Assembly (NCBI GenBank): GCA_036677505.1
Contig: JAVBWK010000025.1
Coordinates: 1-44,434, forward strand
DNA from: UBA2227 sp036677505
GTDB taxonomy: Bacteria; Bacillota_I; Bacilli_A; Erysipelotrichales; Erysipelotrichaceae
Direction of reading: 5' to 3'
DNA length: 44,434 bases
The first letter of the stretch is position 1. Each line of letters begins with the position of its first letter. The position numbers were made by a program, and so were the translations under genes. The notes under the pieces were generated by a model. It made no database searches. It was not told the DNA's origin and saw nothing but the letters and a program-made list of their open reading frames with translations. Of the stretch, positions 24,187 to 32,349 are shown in pieces.

Positions 24187-25209
24187 TCAGAAATTCACTT
24201 TGACGCAAGTACGTCTGATATCTGCCAAAGTAATGCATCCGGTCATGCGCATGCACTCTTTCAGCTCATCAATCAGCCGATTGGCATACAGGGTCACCCC
24301 TTCATGCAATCCTCCGATCGCCATATGGCTAAAGGGCCGTCCGATCAATACGGCATCCGCACCCAGAGCCAAGGCCTTAAACACATCCGCACCGCTGCGG
24401 AATCCGCCATCCACAAATACTGAAACACGCTTATTAACGAATGTACATATTTCTTCGAGTGCTTCGATGGTGGAAATACAGTCATCCAATACTCTTCCGC
24501 CATGATTGGAAACAACGATGGCATCTGCTCCGGCATCAATCGCCGCCTGAGCATCTTCAATCGTCATGACCCCCTTGACGATAAAAGGCAGCTGTGCAAA
24601 CTCTTTGATTTTTCTTAAGTCCGCCACACTTTTGTAAGCAACCGGAACTCCCATCTGTTTCAGCAGTGTCAAACCGGCAGCATCGACATCCATGGCGATC
24701 GCTTTCGGATGGCAGGCTTTAACTTCTTCAAACTTCGAGAACACATGATCCAGCAGCCACGGCTTGATGGTCATGACCGTATCACTCGGCAGTTCTTTGT
24801 GTAAGTTCAACGGCATCTCGAATGCTTCACGATTGGCTCCATCACCAAGAAAAGCGATAAGTCCGGCTTCTTTGCACCCATACCCCAACGCCTGAAGATA
24901 GGTTTTTTCGTCAACACTTGAACCGTAATTGATTTTGACATTGGCAATCGGCGCAGCCATGATCGGAGCACGAAGTTTCGATCCGAAAAAGTCAAAAGAA
25001 CTGTCGACATCCTTATCTTCGTACAATACTTTCATATTCAACGTAACCTGCTTTAGCATGGATACATTTCGCACGAAAGTCGAACCGGTTCCCTTCCCCC
25101 CCGGGCCGGGTGTCCATCCGCGGCATGTTTCTCCATTACACACCCGACACATTTTGCAGATGCTCATATTATTCTTCGCAGAAATCTTGATTTCCTCTAA
25201 CGTTGTCAT
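24187..25209 (-). CDS. FMN-dependent alpha-hydroxyacid oxidoreductase with N-terminal cysteine cluster
   Basis: A 340-aa member of the lactate oxidase/glycolate oxidase barrel family. Visible FMN and substrate residues: PIMAAPIANV, IVKGVMTIEDA (Lys), the catalytic His in VVSNHGGRVLDD, and VFVDGGFRSGADVFKALALGADAVLIGRP. The N-terminus is unusual: CKMCRVCNGETC near residues 18-29 gives four cysteines in a CxxCxxCxxxxC pattern that could hold a metal or an Fe-S centre, and replaces the usual N-terminal helices. Similar proteins occur in anaerobic Bacillota with unproven function. The gene follows cstA with a hairpin between and no visible promoter of its own, which links it to pyruvate/lactate metabolism. 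Confidence 0.85.
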   Translation of the reverse strand: MTTLEEIKISAKNNMSICKMCRVCNGETCRGWTPGPGGKGTGSTFVRNVSMLKQVTLNMKVLYEDKDVDSSFDFFGSKLRAPIMAAPIANVKINYGSSVDEKTYLQALGYGCKEAGLIAFLGDGANREAFEMPLNLHKELPSDTVMTIKPWLLDHVFSKFEEVKACHPKAIAMDVDAAGLTLLKQMGVPVAYKSVADLRKIKEFAQLPFIVKGVMTIEDAQAAIDAGADAIVVSNHGGRVLDDCISTIEALEEICTFVNKRVSVFVDGGFRSGADVFKALALGADAVLIGRPFSHMAIGGLHEGVTLYANRLIDELKECMRMTGCITLADIRRTCVKVNF

Positions 25210-25224
25210 AGTCTCTCCTTCTTG

Positions 25225-25253
25225 AAAAAAGAAAGGCTGTTGCCAACCTTTCT
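25225..25253 (-). terminator. Terminator/attenuator between cstA and the hydroxyacid gene
   Basis: Stem AGAAAGG (25230-25236) / CCTTTCT (25247-25253), with TTTTTTC after it on the minus strand. An inner GGC/GCC stem is an alternative. The downstream ribosome site follows immediately, so some read-through is probably needed to express the next gene. Confidence 0.75.
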
Positions 25254-25275
25254 TAACATTAATTGTCAGACGATA

Positions 25276-26703
25276 CTATTCTTTGGCAGTTACCGGAGCT
25301 TTGCCGCCCAGTACGCCGGCTTTGAATAAGAACAAGCCCAAGCAAGCAACCGCGAATGCCAATCCGGCCGGATACGAGATCGTTGTTGCCAGTTTGAAAC
25401 CTTCCGGTGCCTGTAAGATGTATGTCATCGAAACAGCACTCATAAAGGTAGCAGGTACTGTTGCGATCCAGTGATTGGATTTTTGTTTAACTAAATACAT
25501 AGCGCCAGCCCACAGAGCGATCATCGCTAAGGTTTGGTTGGACCATGAGAAGTAACGCCATACGATATTGAAGTCGATCAGAGTCAACAGACCGCCGACA
25601 CCCAACAACGGAACAGCAACCAGTAAACGTTTGATATTGGATTTCTGTTCAAGATTGAACCAGTCAGCAATCGTTAAACGAGCCGAACGGAACGCGGTAT
25701 CACCGGAAGTGATCGGACATGCGATAACGCCGATCATCGCCAAGACACCACCGACGGGACCTAACAACTTGAATGCGATATCATAAACAACGCCTGCCTG
25801 TCCGCCGTATTCTGCCAAAGCAGCAGCAAGACCGCCAGTCGATTCATAGAATGCGACACCGGCAGCAGCCCATACCAATGCGATTACCCCTTCCGCAACC
25901 ATCGCGCCGTAGAATACTTTGCGACCGTGTTTTTCGGAAGTTAAGCAACGTGCCATCATCGGCGATTGGGTAGCATGGAATCCGGAGATAGCTCCGCAAG
26001 CCACGGTAATAAACATCAACGGCCAAATCGGTAAACCTTTCGGATGCAGGTTAGCCAGTGTCAATTCTGCCATCGGGACACCGGTGAAGATCATACCGCC
26101 GGCAATACCGACAGCCATGATCAATAATGCAGCACCGAAAATCGGATAGATACGACCGATCAGCTGATCGATCGGAAGGATCGTAGCCAAGAAGTAGTAG
26201 ACCAATACAATGATCAACCAGACATTGCGGGTCATAAAGTCAGGAGTCAGTCTTGCCAACAAGCCAGCCGGACCGGTCATAAAGACGGTACCGACCAAAA
26301 CCAGCAAGACAACCGAGAAGATACGCATGACAAACTTCATTTGCGGACCCAGGTAAATGCCAACGATTTCCGAAATACTTGCGCCTTTGTGACGGATGGA
26401 AATCATACCTGATAAGAAGTCATGGACAGCACCGGCAAAAATGGTACCGAAGACGATCCACAAGAATACGACCGGTCCCCACAATGCACCGGCAATCGCA
26501 CCGAAGATCGGACCTAAACCGGCGATGTTCAGTAATTGAACCAAGAAGATTCTCCAAGTCTTCATCGGAACAAAATCTACACCATCAGCCAGTTCTGCAG
26601 CCGGCGTCGGACGGTCATCTGGACGGAATACTTTTTCGACGAGTACACCGTAGGTCAGAAAACCGATCACTAACACGGTTAGTGCAACAAAAAATGTAAT
26701 CAT
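25276..26703 (-). CDS. cstA: CstA-family transporter, probable pyruvate (or peptide) carrier
   Basis: A 475-aa polytopic protein of the CstA/BtsT family, shorter than the about 700-aa enteric CstA and like the short Bacillota forms. It contains the family blocks FGAIAGALWGPVVFLWIVFGTIFAGAVHDFLSGM near the N-terminus, ACGAISGFHATQSPMMARC, and CPITSGDTAFRSARL. Related proteins are proton-coupled pyruvate transporters in E. coli (BtsT, CstA). It lies just downstream of a LytS/LytTR pair whose relatives (BtsSR, YpdAB) sense pyruvate. The ATG has AAAGGAGG upstream. Its promoter has a perfect cre and phased LytTR-type repeats. Confidence 0.88.
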   Translation of the reverse strand: MITFFVALTVLVIGFLTYGVLVEKVFRPDDRPTPAAELADGVDFVPMKTWRIFLVQLLNIAGLGPIFGAIAGALWGPVVFLWIVFGTIFAGAVHDFLSGMISIRHKGASISEIVGIYLGPQMKFVMRIFSVVLLVLVGTVFMTGPAGLLARLTPDFMTRNVWLIIVLVYYFLATILPIDQLIGRIYPIFGAALLIMAVGIAGGMIFTGVPMAELTLANLHPKGLPIWPLMFITVACGAISGFHATQSPMMARCLTSEKHGRKVFYGAMVAEGVIALVWAAAGVAFYESTGGLAAALAEYGGQAGVVYDIAFKLLGPVGGVLAMIGVIACPITSGDTAFRSARLTIADWFNLEQKSNIKRLLVAVPLLGVGGLLTLIDFNIVWRYFSWSNQTLAMIALWAGAMYLVKQKSNHWIATVPATFMSAVSMTYILQAPEGFKLATTISYPAGLAFAVACLGLFLFKAGVLGGKAPVTAKE

Positions 26704-26733
26704 AGTTATCCTCCTTTTGAATTGGACACTATA

Positions 26734-26766
26734 ATTATATATATTGACCTTCTGATAACGCTTACA
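26734..26766 (-). promoter_or_regulatory. cstA promoter -10 and perfect CcpA cre site
   Basis: Minus strand: TATAAT at 26734-26739 with a poor -35. At 26753-26766 TGTAAGCGTTATCA matches TGWAANCGNTNWCA at all 14 positions and covers the -35 area, a repressing position for CcpA. Seen in sequence; the cre consensus is established knowledge. Confidence 0.75.
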
Positions 26767-26782
26767 TTTGTCTGAAATGTAA
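26762..26782. repeat. Inverted repeat upstream of the cstA promoter
   Basis: TTACATTT (26762-26769) / AAATGTAA (26775-26782) around 5 bp. It overlaps the proximal LytTR-type repeat and the U-tract of the preceding terminator. Confidence 0.55.
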
Positions 26783-26802
26783 AAAAGACGGAATGAAATG
26801 CA
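26772..26802 (-). promoter_or_regulatory. Direct repeat resembling a LytTR (YpdB-like) binding site
   Basis: Minus strand: TGCATTTCAT (26793-26802) and TACATTTCAG (26772-26781) share CATTTCA and are exactly 21 bp apart start to start. E. coli YpdB binds two GGCATTTCAT units separated by 11 bp, also a 21-bp period. The proximal unit ends about 10 bp upstream of the -35 region, a normal activator position. Confidence 0.65.
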
Positions 26803-26814
26803 TAAATTCCGTCT
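26781..26814 (-). terminator. Terminator of the two-component system genes
   Basis: Stem AGACGGAAT (26786-26794) / ATTCCGTCT (26806-26814) with an 11-nt loop, then TTTTTT on the minus strand. It overlaps the response regulator stop codon, and its loop holds one of the LytTR-type repeats. Confidence 0.85.
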
Positions 26815-27533
26815 TAAAATTCGAAAATGGACTTCAACTGACTGACTTTCTGACGGCTCACCGGAATCACCTGATTGCCAAATCCGGTCAGTTTTATGCC
26901 AACCGTGTTATTAAACCAGGGTACGATTTCATTAACCATGTTGAGATTGACGATATAACTGCGCTGCACCCGCATAAACCCGTAATTCTTAAGTCTTTCT
27001 TCCAGAATATCCAGACTTTGATGAGTTGTATACTCCCCGCGTTTGGTATATACGACTGAATGGCGCTCTACCGGTGTGATGTAGCATATATCCGGAATAT
27101 TGAGAACGATGACCTTATCATGACTGCTTACGGTCAGTTTCTCATTGGGGCCCATCGCCAGCGGACTGATCGGCTGCTTTTTGATCATCCGGTTAAATGC
27201 CCGCAAAACATCCACCTTATGAAACGGCTTCATGATATAATCGATTGCGCTGACCGAAAATGCATCGATTGCATAATGCTCATAAGCCGTCGAGAATACG
27301 ATTGGGATACATCCTTCCATTTTCTCCAAGATATACTTACCGATATCCAATCCTACGCCATCAGGCAGCTGAACATCCAGAAATGCTCCGTCAATCGACA
27401 CATTTTCCAAAAGACCGATGGCACTTTCAACACTGTCTGCCTCAAGAATCTGAATATCATTGTGAGCTTCTTTAAGCAAAAACTTCAATTCACTGCGAGC
27501 GATTCGCTCATCATCAACGATCAGAATGCGCAT
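26814..27533 (-). CDS. LytTR-family response regulator
   Basis: A 239-aa protein. The receiver domain (1-120) has the acidic pair VDDE, phospho-acceptor Asp53 (FLDVQLPD), Thr/Ser at FSTAYE and Lys at IMKPFHK. The C-terminal LytTR DNA-binding domain (about 135-238) contains ICYITPVERHSVVYTKRGEY and GFMRVQRSYIVNLNMV. It starts one base after the kinase stop codon. By homology with YpdB, BtsR and LytR and by position, the likely target is the cstA promoter directly downstream, which carries a fitting direct repeat. Confidence 0.92.
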   Translation of the reverse strand: MRILIVDDERIARSELKFLLKEAHNDIQILEADSVESAIGLLENVSIDGAFLDVQLPDGVGLDIGKYILEKMEGCIPIVFSTAYEHYAIDAFSVSAIDYIMKPFHKVDVLRAFNRMIKKQPISPLAMGPNEKLTVSSHDKVIVLNIPDICYITPVERHSVVYTKRGEYTTHQSLDILEERLKNYGFMRVQRSYIVNLNMVNEIVPWFNNTVGIKLTGFGNQVIPVSRQKVSQLKSIFEF

Positions 27534-27534
27534 A

Positions 27535-29217
27535 TCAAACCCCGGTTTTGGGAATCAACATAGAAATGCGGGTCCCCAGCGACGGCTTGCTTTCGATCTG
27601 TAATCCGGCATTGTTTGGATATATGCTCTTCAACCGGTGATGAGTATTCGCCAATCCGATTTTATCTTTATCATGATTGCCGTTATACAGCTTCTCAACG
27701 ATATGTTTCTGGATACCGCCTCCATTATCACTTATAATAATCGATAATCCTTCTTTCTTCTCCTCGATTTTGACATCGATAACCAGCAGCGGTGATTTCA
27801 TTCCATGTTTGATCGCATTTTCAATCAGCGGCTGAACGATAAAGTTGGGAACCATAAAATGCAACTCCGGACTGACTTCTATATTTACCTGAAGCCGATC
27901 TTCGAATCGGGCTTTCTCGATTTCCAGATACGACAATACATGCTCGATTTCTTCATGAATATCAATCATTTCCTTATGCGTCGATAAGGTGTTTCGGAAA
28001 TAGGAAGATAATGCCAAAAGCAGCGATCGTGCACGATCGGGATTCTCACGGCAGTACGCACTGATCGTATTGAGCGCATTGAAAAGGAAGTGCGGATTGA
28101 TCTGATACTGAAGTGCCCGCAACTCGGCCTTTTCCAGTAATTTCTTCTGATAATCAATTTCCGAAAGTTCCAGCTGTGATGAAAACAGACTGCTTAGCCC
28201 ATTGATAAATTCCCGGTCTGCTTCGAGCTTTTCCTTAAACTTACGGTCACATATAGCAATGGTACCGATGACAAGATCGCTTCGCGTCAGCGGTGCGATC
28301 AGCACCCGTTTGAACGTGTCGTTCATCTGATATTTTTTCAAATCATCTTCATGGAGAATGACCGTTTTTTTCTTACCCATACACCGCTGAAATTCATAAT
28401 GAAAGATGACCGGAAATTGCGGCAGATCCTCAATTTTCTCTCCGGCATTGGCCAGTACTTTCTCTGTATTAGTAATCAAAACCGAAGTGGCATCGATATT
28501 TTTATAAATGATTTTTGCACTTTCCGCCATACTTTCGATATGATTGATCCCTTTGCGCAAGTAAGGCAGACACATCTGAGCAAGGTCAAAAGCCAGTTTC
28601 ATATGTACAGCAGAATGCTGGTCCAATGAGCGCTGAACAGAGTACATGCTTTCCAAGAAAATGACAATACCGATCGAATTTAATAAAATCATCGGCACGG
28701 CTATGATTTTAACGAGTTCTACCGCATCCGCAAACGGACGGGCAATCAGCAGGATGATGACCATCTGAATGATCTCGGCGATAAATGTCGTCGTGAAGAT
28801 GATTCGATACTTGTTGTTGCTTGAGCGCACCCGCTTGTACATAAACCCGCCGATCAGACCTTCGATGATCGTTGAAATGGCACAGGCCAATCCGGTAAAA
28901 CCGTTGATATCGATGGCATAGCGGTGGATCCCGGCTGTCAGACCGGCTATTGTGCCGATCACCGGACCACCCAAAAGTCCGCCGGCGATGACGCCGATGA
29001 CCCGGGTGTTAACGATTGCGCCGTTGATTCTGATTCCGGTGTAGGTTGCCAGAATGCCGATCGAGCCGAAAATCAATCCCAGAAGGATCTTTTCCCACGT
29101 TTTCTTCTGATGCTCGAAAATCGTTTTTCTGAAAAATGACGCACGCGGCATCAGATATCCGATGATCATCAGGATGGCAATATTAACTACGAAGTTGCTG
29201 ATAATGTTTGTAAACAT
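27535..29217 (-). CDS. LytS/YpdA-type sensor histidine kinase
   Basis: A 560-aa kinase. About six N-terminal transmembrane helices form a 5TM-5TMR_LYT sensor (NTRVIGVIAGGLLGGPVIGTIAGL...). A GAF-like domain (about 220-350) follows, then His_kinase with the phospho-His in QINPHFLFNALNT, then an HATPase with N-box PLIENAIKHG and G-box DNGGGI. Relatives sense pyruvate (BtsS, YpdA) or act in LytST/lrgAB control. The ATG at 29217 is chosen over a GTG at 29226 because AGGTGA is the ribosome site and overlaps the GTG. Upstream of its response regulator and the CstA-type transporter. Confidence 0.92.
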   Translation of the reverse strand: MFTNIISNFVVNIAILMIIGYLMPRASFFRKTIFEHQKKTWEKILLGLIFGSIGILATYTGIRINGAIVNTRVIGVIAGGLLGGPVIGTIAGLTAGIHRYAIDINGFTGLACAISTIIEGLIGGFMYKRVRSSNNKYRIIFTTTFIAEIIQMVIILLIARPFADAVELVKIIAVPMILLNSIGIVIFLESMYSVQRSLDQHSAVHMKLAFDLAQMCLPYLRKGINHIESMAESAKIIYKNIDATSVLITNTEKVLANAGEKIEDLPQFPVIFHYEFQRCMGKKKTVILHEDDLKKYQMNDTFKRVLIAPLTRSDLVIGTIAICDRKFKEKLEADREFINGLSSLFSSQLELSEIDYQKKLLEKAELRALQYQINPHFLFNALNTISAYCRENPDRARSLLLALSSYFRNTLSTHKEMIDIHEEIEHVLSYLEIEKARFEDRLQVNIEVSPELHFMVPNFIVQPLIENAIKHGMKSPLLVIDVKIEEKKEGLSIIISDNGGGIQKHIVEKLYNGNHDKDKIGLANTHHRLKSIYPNNAGLQIESKPSLGTRISMLIPKTGV

Positions 29218-29275
29218 TGATTTCACCTGCCAAATCTATTTTATCATTGCTGATATGATTGTATAGTCACTTTTT

Positions 29276-30838
29276 TCACAAATTTGATGAAAATTCGCTC
29301 CGAAGATAATCACTCAATATCTGATACACTTCAATGACGGATGGTACATAAACGCGTTCTGTGAATTTGTGTGCATCTTTTCCCCACGGACCGATATTGA
29401 TGATCGGTATATCAAGCAAATCCAAAACGGACCAGTCGATCCGGCAGACCTGATCATATCCGGGAATCAAACGATGCAAATCGGCGATATCTTCCGGGTT
29501 GGGCTGTCGGATGAAACTCAAATCCGAGATATAAGGATAATTTGGAACATACGTATACGTCGGTGCATACCGTTGAATTTCTTCTATAAACCGACGGTGC
29601 TTCACATCATGCAGATCAAAAGAATGATGCGGATAATAAGGCATCGACAGATACAGAATGATTCTCGGGGTCGGATCGCATAGAGCCTGCTCTTTTACCC
29701 ACCGGGTGGCGAAGTCCCGTTCATCTTCATCCAAACCAATCTTCAAAGAAACATCGTCCTTATAAGAAAAACTGCTGACATTGACTTTCCATGGCAAATC
29801 AGATGTTTCAATACCTTTCATCTGACCATAGGCTTTATAACTCTGATTGAGTCTGTCAAGCACCTTCCGGAATGCTTTTCCGGCAGCTTTCGACATCTTC
29901 TCTTCCCACTTAGCCACTGAAGTTCCGTTGGTCGTGATATTAAATGATACGGAAGAGATTTTGGCGGTCTGAACGGAGTACTCCGCTTTATCATCGTTGA
30001 TTGAAAGAGTGATCGGCGGAACCGTGACATTGCCATCATTACAATCGCAATAAGCCGGGTTCATATTGATTTCATCAATCAAAGCACTGACCATATGGTT
30101 GGCGTCGATTCCGGCAAAAGGATCCCCGGCATGCGTTTCTTTACCGATACACAAAAACTGTACAAGGATTTTTCCGATCGTTCCTCCGTAAATAAAGCGA
30201 CGGTCATCCGATGGATATTGTGGTGATGTATAGTCGGTATCGATCGCAGCTGCAATAGTCAGATCATACATCTCAATCATCTTGTGAATCATCCCCAAGG
30301 CATCGATCATGCCTTTGGAGTTACCTTCTTCATCACAGACAAAAGCCACCAGCAGATTTTTATCATGTCCGCCATCACTTAACTGCTCAAGCAACGTCAT
30401 CCAGATCGCTACCCCGCTTTTCATATCCAAAGCTCCCCGACCGAACAGATAATCAGGATCAGCAGCATCCTTCAATATATCCTGATCGAGATTCATCGTT
30501 GAAATGGCTTGCTTAAGCATCTCAGGCTGAGTCGACAGCGGTGTTAAGTGCCCGTAGTCCTCAATACCTACAGTATCGAAGTGACCGATACCCAAAACCG
30601 TTTCTGTATTGCGAGGATGTCTGATCAAGGCCAGGATGGAATATCGGTCAAAAGCATCACCATCGACCGGACATTTCATTAAATATTGAGGATATTTTTT
30701 GAAATACTTTATTTCTGACAAAACCGAAAAAATCTGGTCAGCCAGGTTCTTCTCTTGTTTGCTATTTACAACGGAAACGGTCTTCACCAGTTCGATCGTA
30801 CGATTGATCAGCTGACGGTATGGATCTTTGTCAGTCAT
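29276..30838 (-). CDS. RocB-like M20-family peptidase/amidohydrolase
   Basis: A 520-aa protein resembling Bacillus RocB (arginine utilisation group) more than classic M20 peptidases. Zinc-site blocks: GIGHFDTVG (His and Asp), LFGRGALDMKSGVA (bridging Asp), and VCDEEGNSKG (catalytic Glu plus zinc Glu), with a later GKETHAGDPF His. The C-terminal half has the extra RocB domain. The substrate is unproven; release of amino acids from small peptides or N-acyl compounds is likely. It starts 2 nt after the stop of the secreted CAP protein with no good ribosome site, so it is probably translationally coupled. Confidence 0.8.
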   Translation of the reverse strand: MTDKDPYRQLINRTIELVKTVSVVNSKQEKNLADQIFSVLSEIKYFKKYPQYLMKCPVDGDAFDRYSILALIRHPRNTETVLGIGHFDTVGIEDYGHLTPLSTQPEMLKQAISTMNLDQDILKDAADPDYLFGRGALDMKSGVAIWMTLLEQLSDGGHDKNLLVAFVCDEEGNSKGMIDALGMIHKMIEMYDLTIAAAIDTDYTSPQYPSDDRRFIYGGTIGKILVQFLCIGKETHAGDPFAGIDANHMVSALIDEINMNPAYCDCNDGNVTVPPITLSINDDKAEYSVQTAKISSVSFNITTNGTSVAKWEEKMSKAAGKAFRKVLDRLNQSYKAYGQMKGIETSDLPWKVNVSSFSYKDDVSLKIGLDEDERDFATRWVKEQALCDPTPRIILYLSMPYYPHHSFDLHDVKHRRFIEEIQRYAPTYTYVPNYPYISDLSFIRQPNPEDIADLHRLIPGYDQVCRIDWSVLDLLDIPIINIGPWGKDAHKFTERVYVPSVIEVYQILSDYLRSEFSSNL

Positions 30839-30840
30839 GA

Positions 30841-32151
30841 TTATTTTGGGGTACCGAAAATCTGTACCCAGTACAGCCTGCCCTCACTGTCCTTCTTAAT
30901 TCCTATTCCTATCTCTGTATAATCTTCTTTCAAAATATTGGCCCGATGACCTTCAGAACTCATCCAACCGCTGATAACAGACGATGCCGAAGTGAATCCG
31001 GCTGCTAGATTTTCGCCGATCATACGATAATCATACAAACCTTCGAATACCGTATAAAACTTCGTACCGTCGGGACGCGTATGCGAAAAACTTTGGATGA
31101 TTTCAGCAGCGCGGATCAACGCCCCTTTTTCCAAAACCGGATTATAGGTCAGTGCCGGCAGTCCGGCATTGATTCTTTCTTGATTGGTCATTCTGAATAC
31201 ATCCCTGATCAGTCGGTCGATATCCAGACACTCCACGACTTTAATCGTGACTTTTGCGGATACGGTACCTGACAGATTTCTGACGGTGACCGTCGCCGTT
31301 CCGATGGCTAGTGCGTTTATACGGCCGGCGGAAGAAACTGTCAGAACTTTTGGGTCACTGCTGATATACTCAATCGGCTCATTGGCGTCTGCCGGAGATT
31401 TTTTGATCGACAATATCTGACTTGTCGTCATTTCCATGGTTGTCGATGCCGATACGATACTCAGTGACTGTAATCTGATAATTTCATTTTTCTTGGTTAC
31501 TTCCAGCGTAAATGAAGCAATGACTCCGTCTACGAAAGCTTTGATGACCGTTTTCCCCGGGGATAAAGCTTTGATCAACCCATTCTGATCGATCGAAGCA
31601 ATACTTGCATCTGATGATGAAAATCTGACTTTGGATGACAAGGATAATGGAGTGATCTTTAAATCGATTGAGAAACTTTCTCCCTGAACGATCGTTTTTC
31701 GCGAATTCAAAACCGAAAGCCGGACTTGTTGAATGACAGTCGTACTTTTAGGTTCGACGTTGAGAATATAGGACTCACTGAAACCGGAGCTGTGGGAAAT
31801 GGTTATCTGGGTCACTCCTGAGGAGTTAGCCTTAATCCATCCATCAGCATCAACGGAAGCGATTTGCGGACTTGAACTGGAAAAGGACAGTCCAAAAAGC
31901 AATCGATGTCCCTGAGGATCGATGACTTTTATCTCAAATGTCTGGTTTTGAATGAGGCTTTCCGGAAATTCTGATATATATATACATGATGCATCAATTT
32001 CAGCTGTGGCTGATGAATCACATGTCACGGATGAAAATTCAAGCAGACTGCTTTTAGAAAGTGAAACCTGAGAGGTCCATGGAGATGGAAAATCGGCCGT
32101 TATCCAAATAAAGGCAATGATTACGGTCATCCAGATCAGCCATTTGCGCAC
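30841..32151 (-). CDS. Secreted protein with bacterial Ig-like (BIG2) repeats and C-terminal CAP domain
   Basis: A 436-aa protein with an N-terminal signal/anchor helix (WLIWMTVIIAFIWITA). Three Ig-like BIG2-type repeats follow, each containing an S-SD/SSP-x-(I/V)-A/V-x-V/I-D/A-x-x-G-x-I-x-A pattern (SSPQIASVDADGWIKA, SSDASIASIDQNGLIKA, SSDPKVLTVSSAGRINA). The C-terminal about 125 residues are a CAP/SCP domain with TNQERINAGLPAL, SFSHTRPDG, IGENLAAG and SEGHRANIL, carrying the conserved His/Glu residues. The GTG at 32151 is chosen because GGAGGTG lies 7 nt upstream. Role unknown; cell-surface binding or hydrolase is plausible. Confidence 0.85.
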   Translation of the reverse strand: MRKWLIWMTVIIAFIWITADFPSPWTSQVSLSKSSLLEFSSVTCDSSATAEIDASCIYISEFPESLIQNQTFEIKVIDPQGHRLLFGLSFSSSSPQIASVDADGWIKANSSGVTQITISHSSGFSESYILNVEPKSTTVIQQVRLSVLNSRKTIVQGESFSIDLKITPLSLSSKVRFSSSDASIASIDQNGLIKALSPGKTVIKAFVDGVIASFTLEVTKKNEIIRLQSLSIVSASTTMEMTTSQILSIKKSPADANEPIEYISSDPKVLTVSSAGRINALAIGTATVTVRNLSGTVSAKVTIKVVECLDIDRLIRDVFRMTNQERINAGLPALTYNPVLEKGALIRAAEIIQSFSHTRPDGTKFYTVFEGLYDYRMIGENLAAGFTSASSVISGWMSSEGHRANILKEDYTEIGIGIKKDSEGRLYWVQIFGTPK

Positions 32152-32190
32152 GATATTCACCTCCGTTTTGAAAAACATTTTTCCGACCCT

Positions 32191-32219
32191 ATCATAACAC
32201 ATAACTTTCATGTCGTTAA
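32191..32219 (-). promoter_or_regulatory. Promoter of the CAP protein gene
   Basis: Minus strand: TTAACG (32214-32219), a 17-bp spacer and TATGAT (32191-32196). Confidence 0.55.
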
Positions 32220-32246
32220 TGAAAAATTATACTAATTTCTGTTTCA

Positions 32247-32261
32247 CCGGTAAATTACCGG
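32247..32261. promoter_or_regulatory. Dyad upstream of the fatty-acid operon promoter
   Basis: CCGGTAA (32247-32253) / TTACCGG (32255-32261) around one base, ending 6 bp before the -35. It does not match the FapR or FabT consensus that I know. Confidence 0.5.
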
Positions 32262-32267
32262 GAGTCA

Positions 32268-32296
32268 TTGAAATGCCGGCGCAAACATACTACAAT
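32268..32296 (+). promoter_or_regulatory. Promoter of the acp-acc-fabF operon
   Basis: TTGAAA (32268-32273), a 17-bp spacer and TACAAT (32291-32296). Confidence 0.75.
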
Positions 32297-32349
32297 GTAA
32301 CCAAGAAATAAAGAATAAATCATAATCATCAGCGAACCAGGGGGCAATC

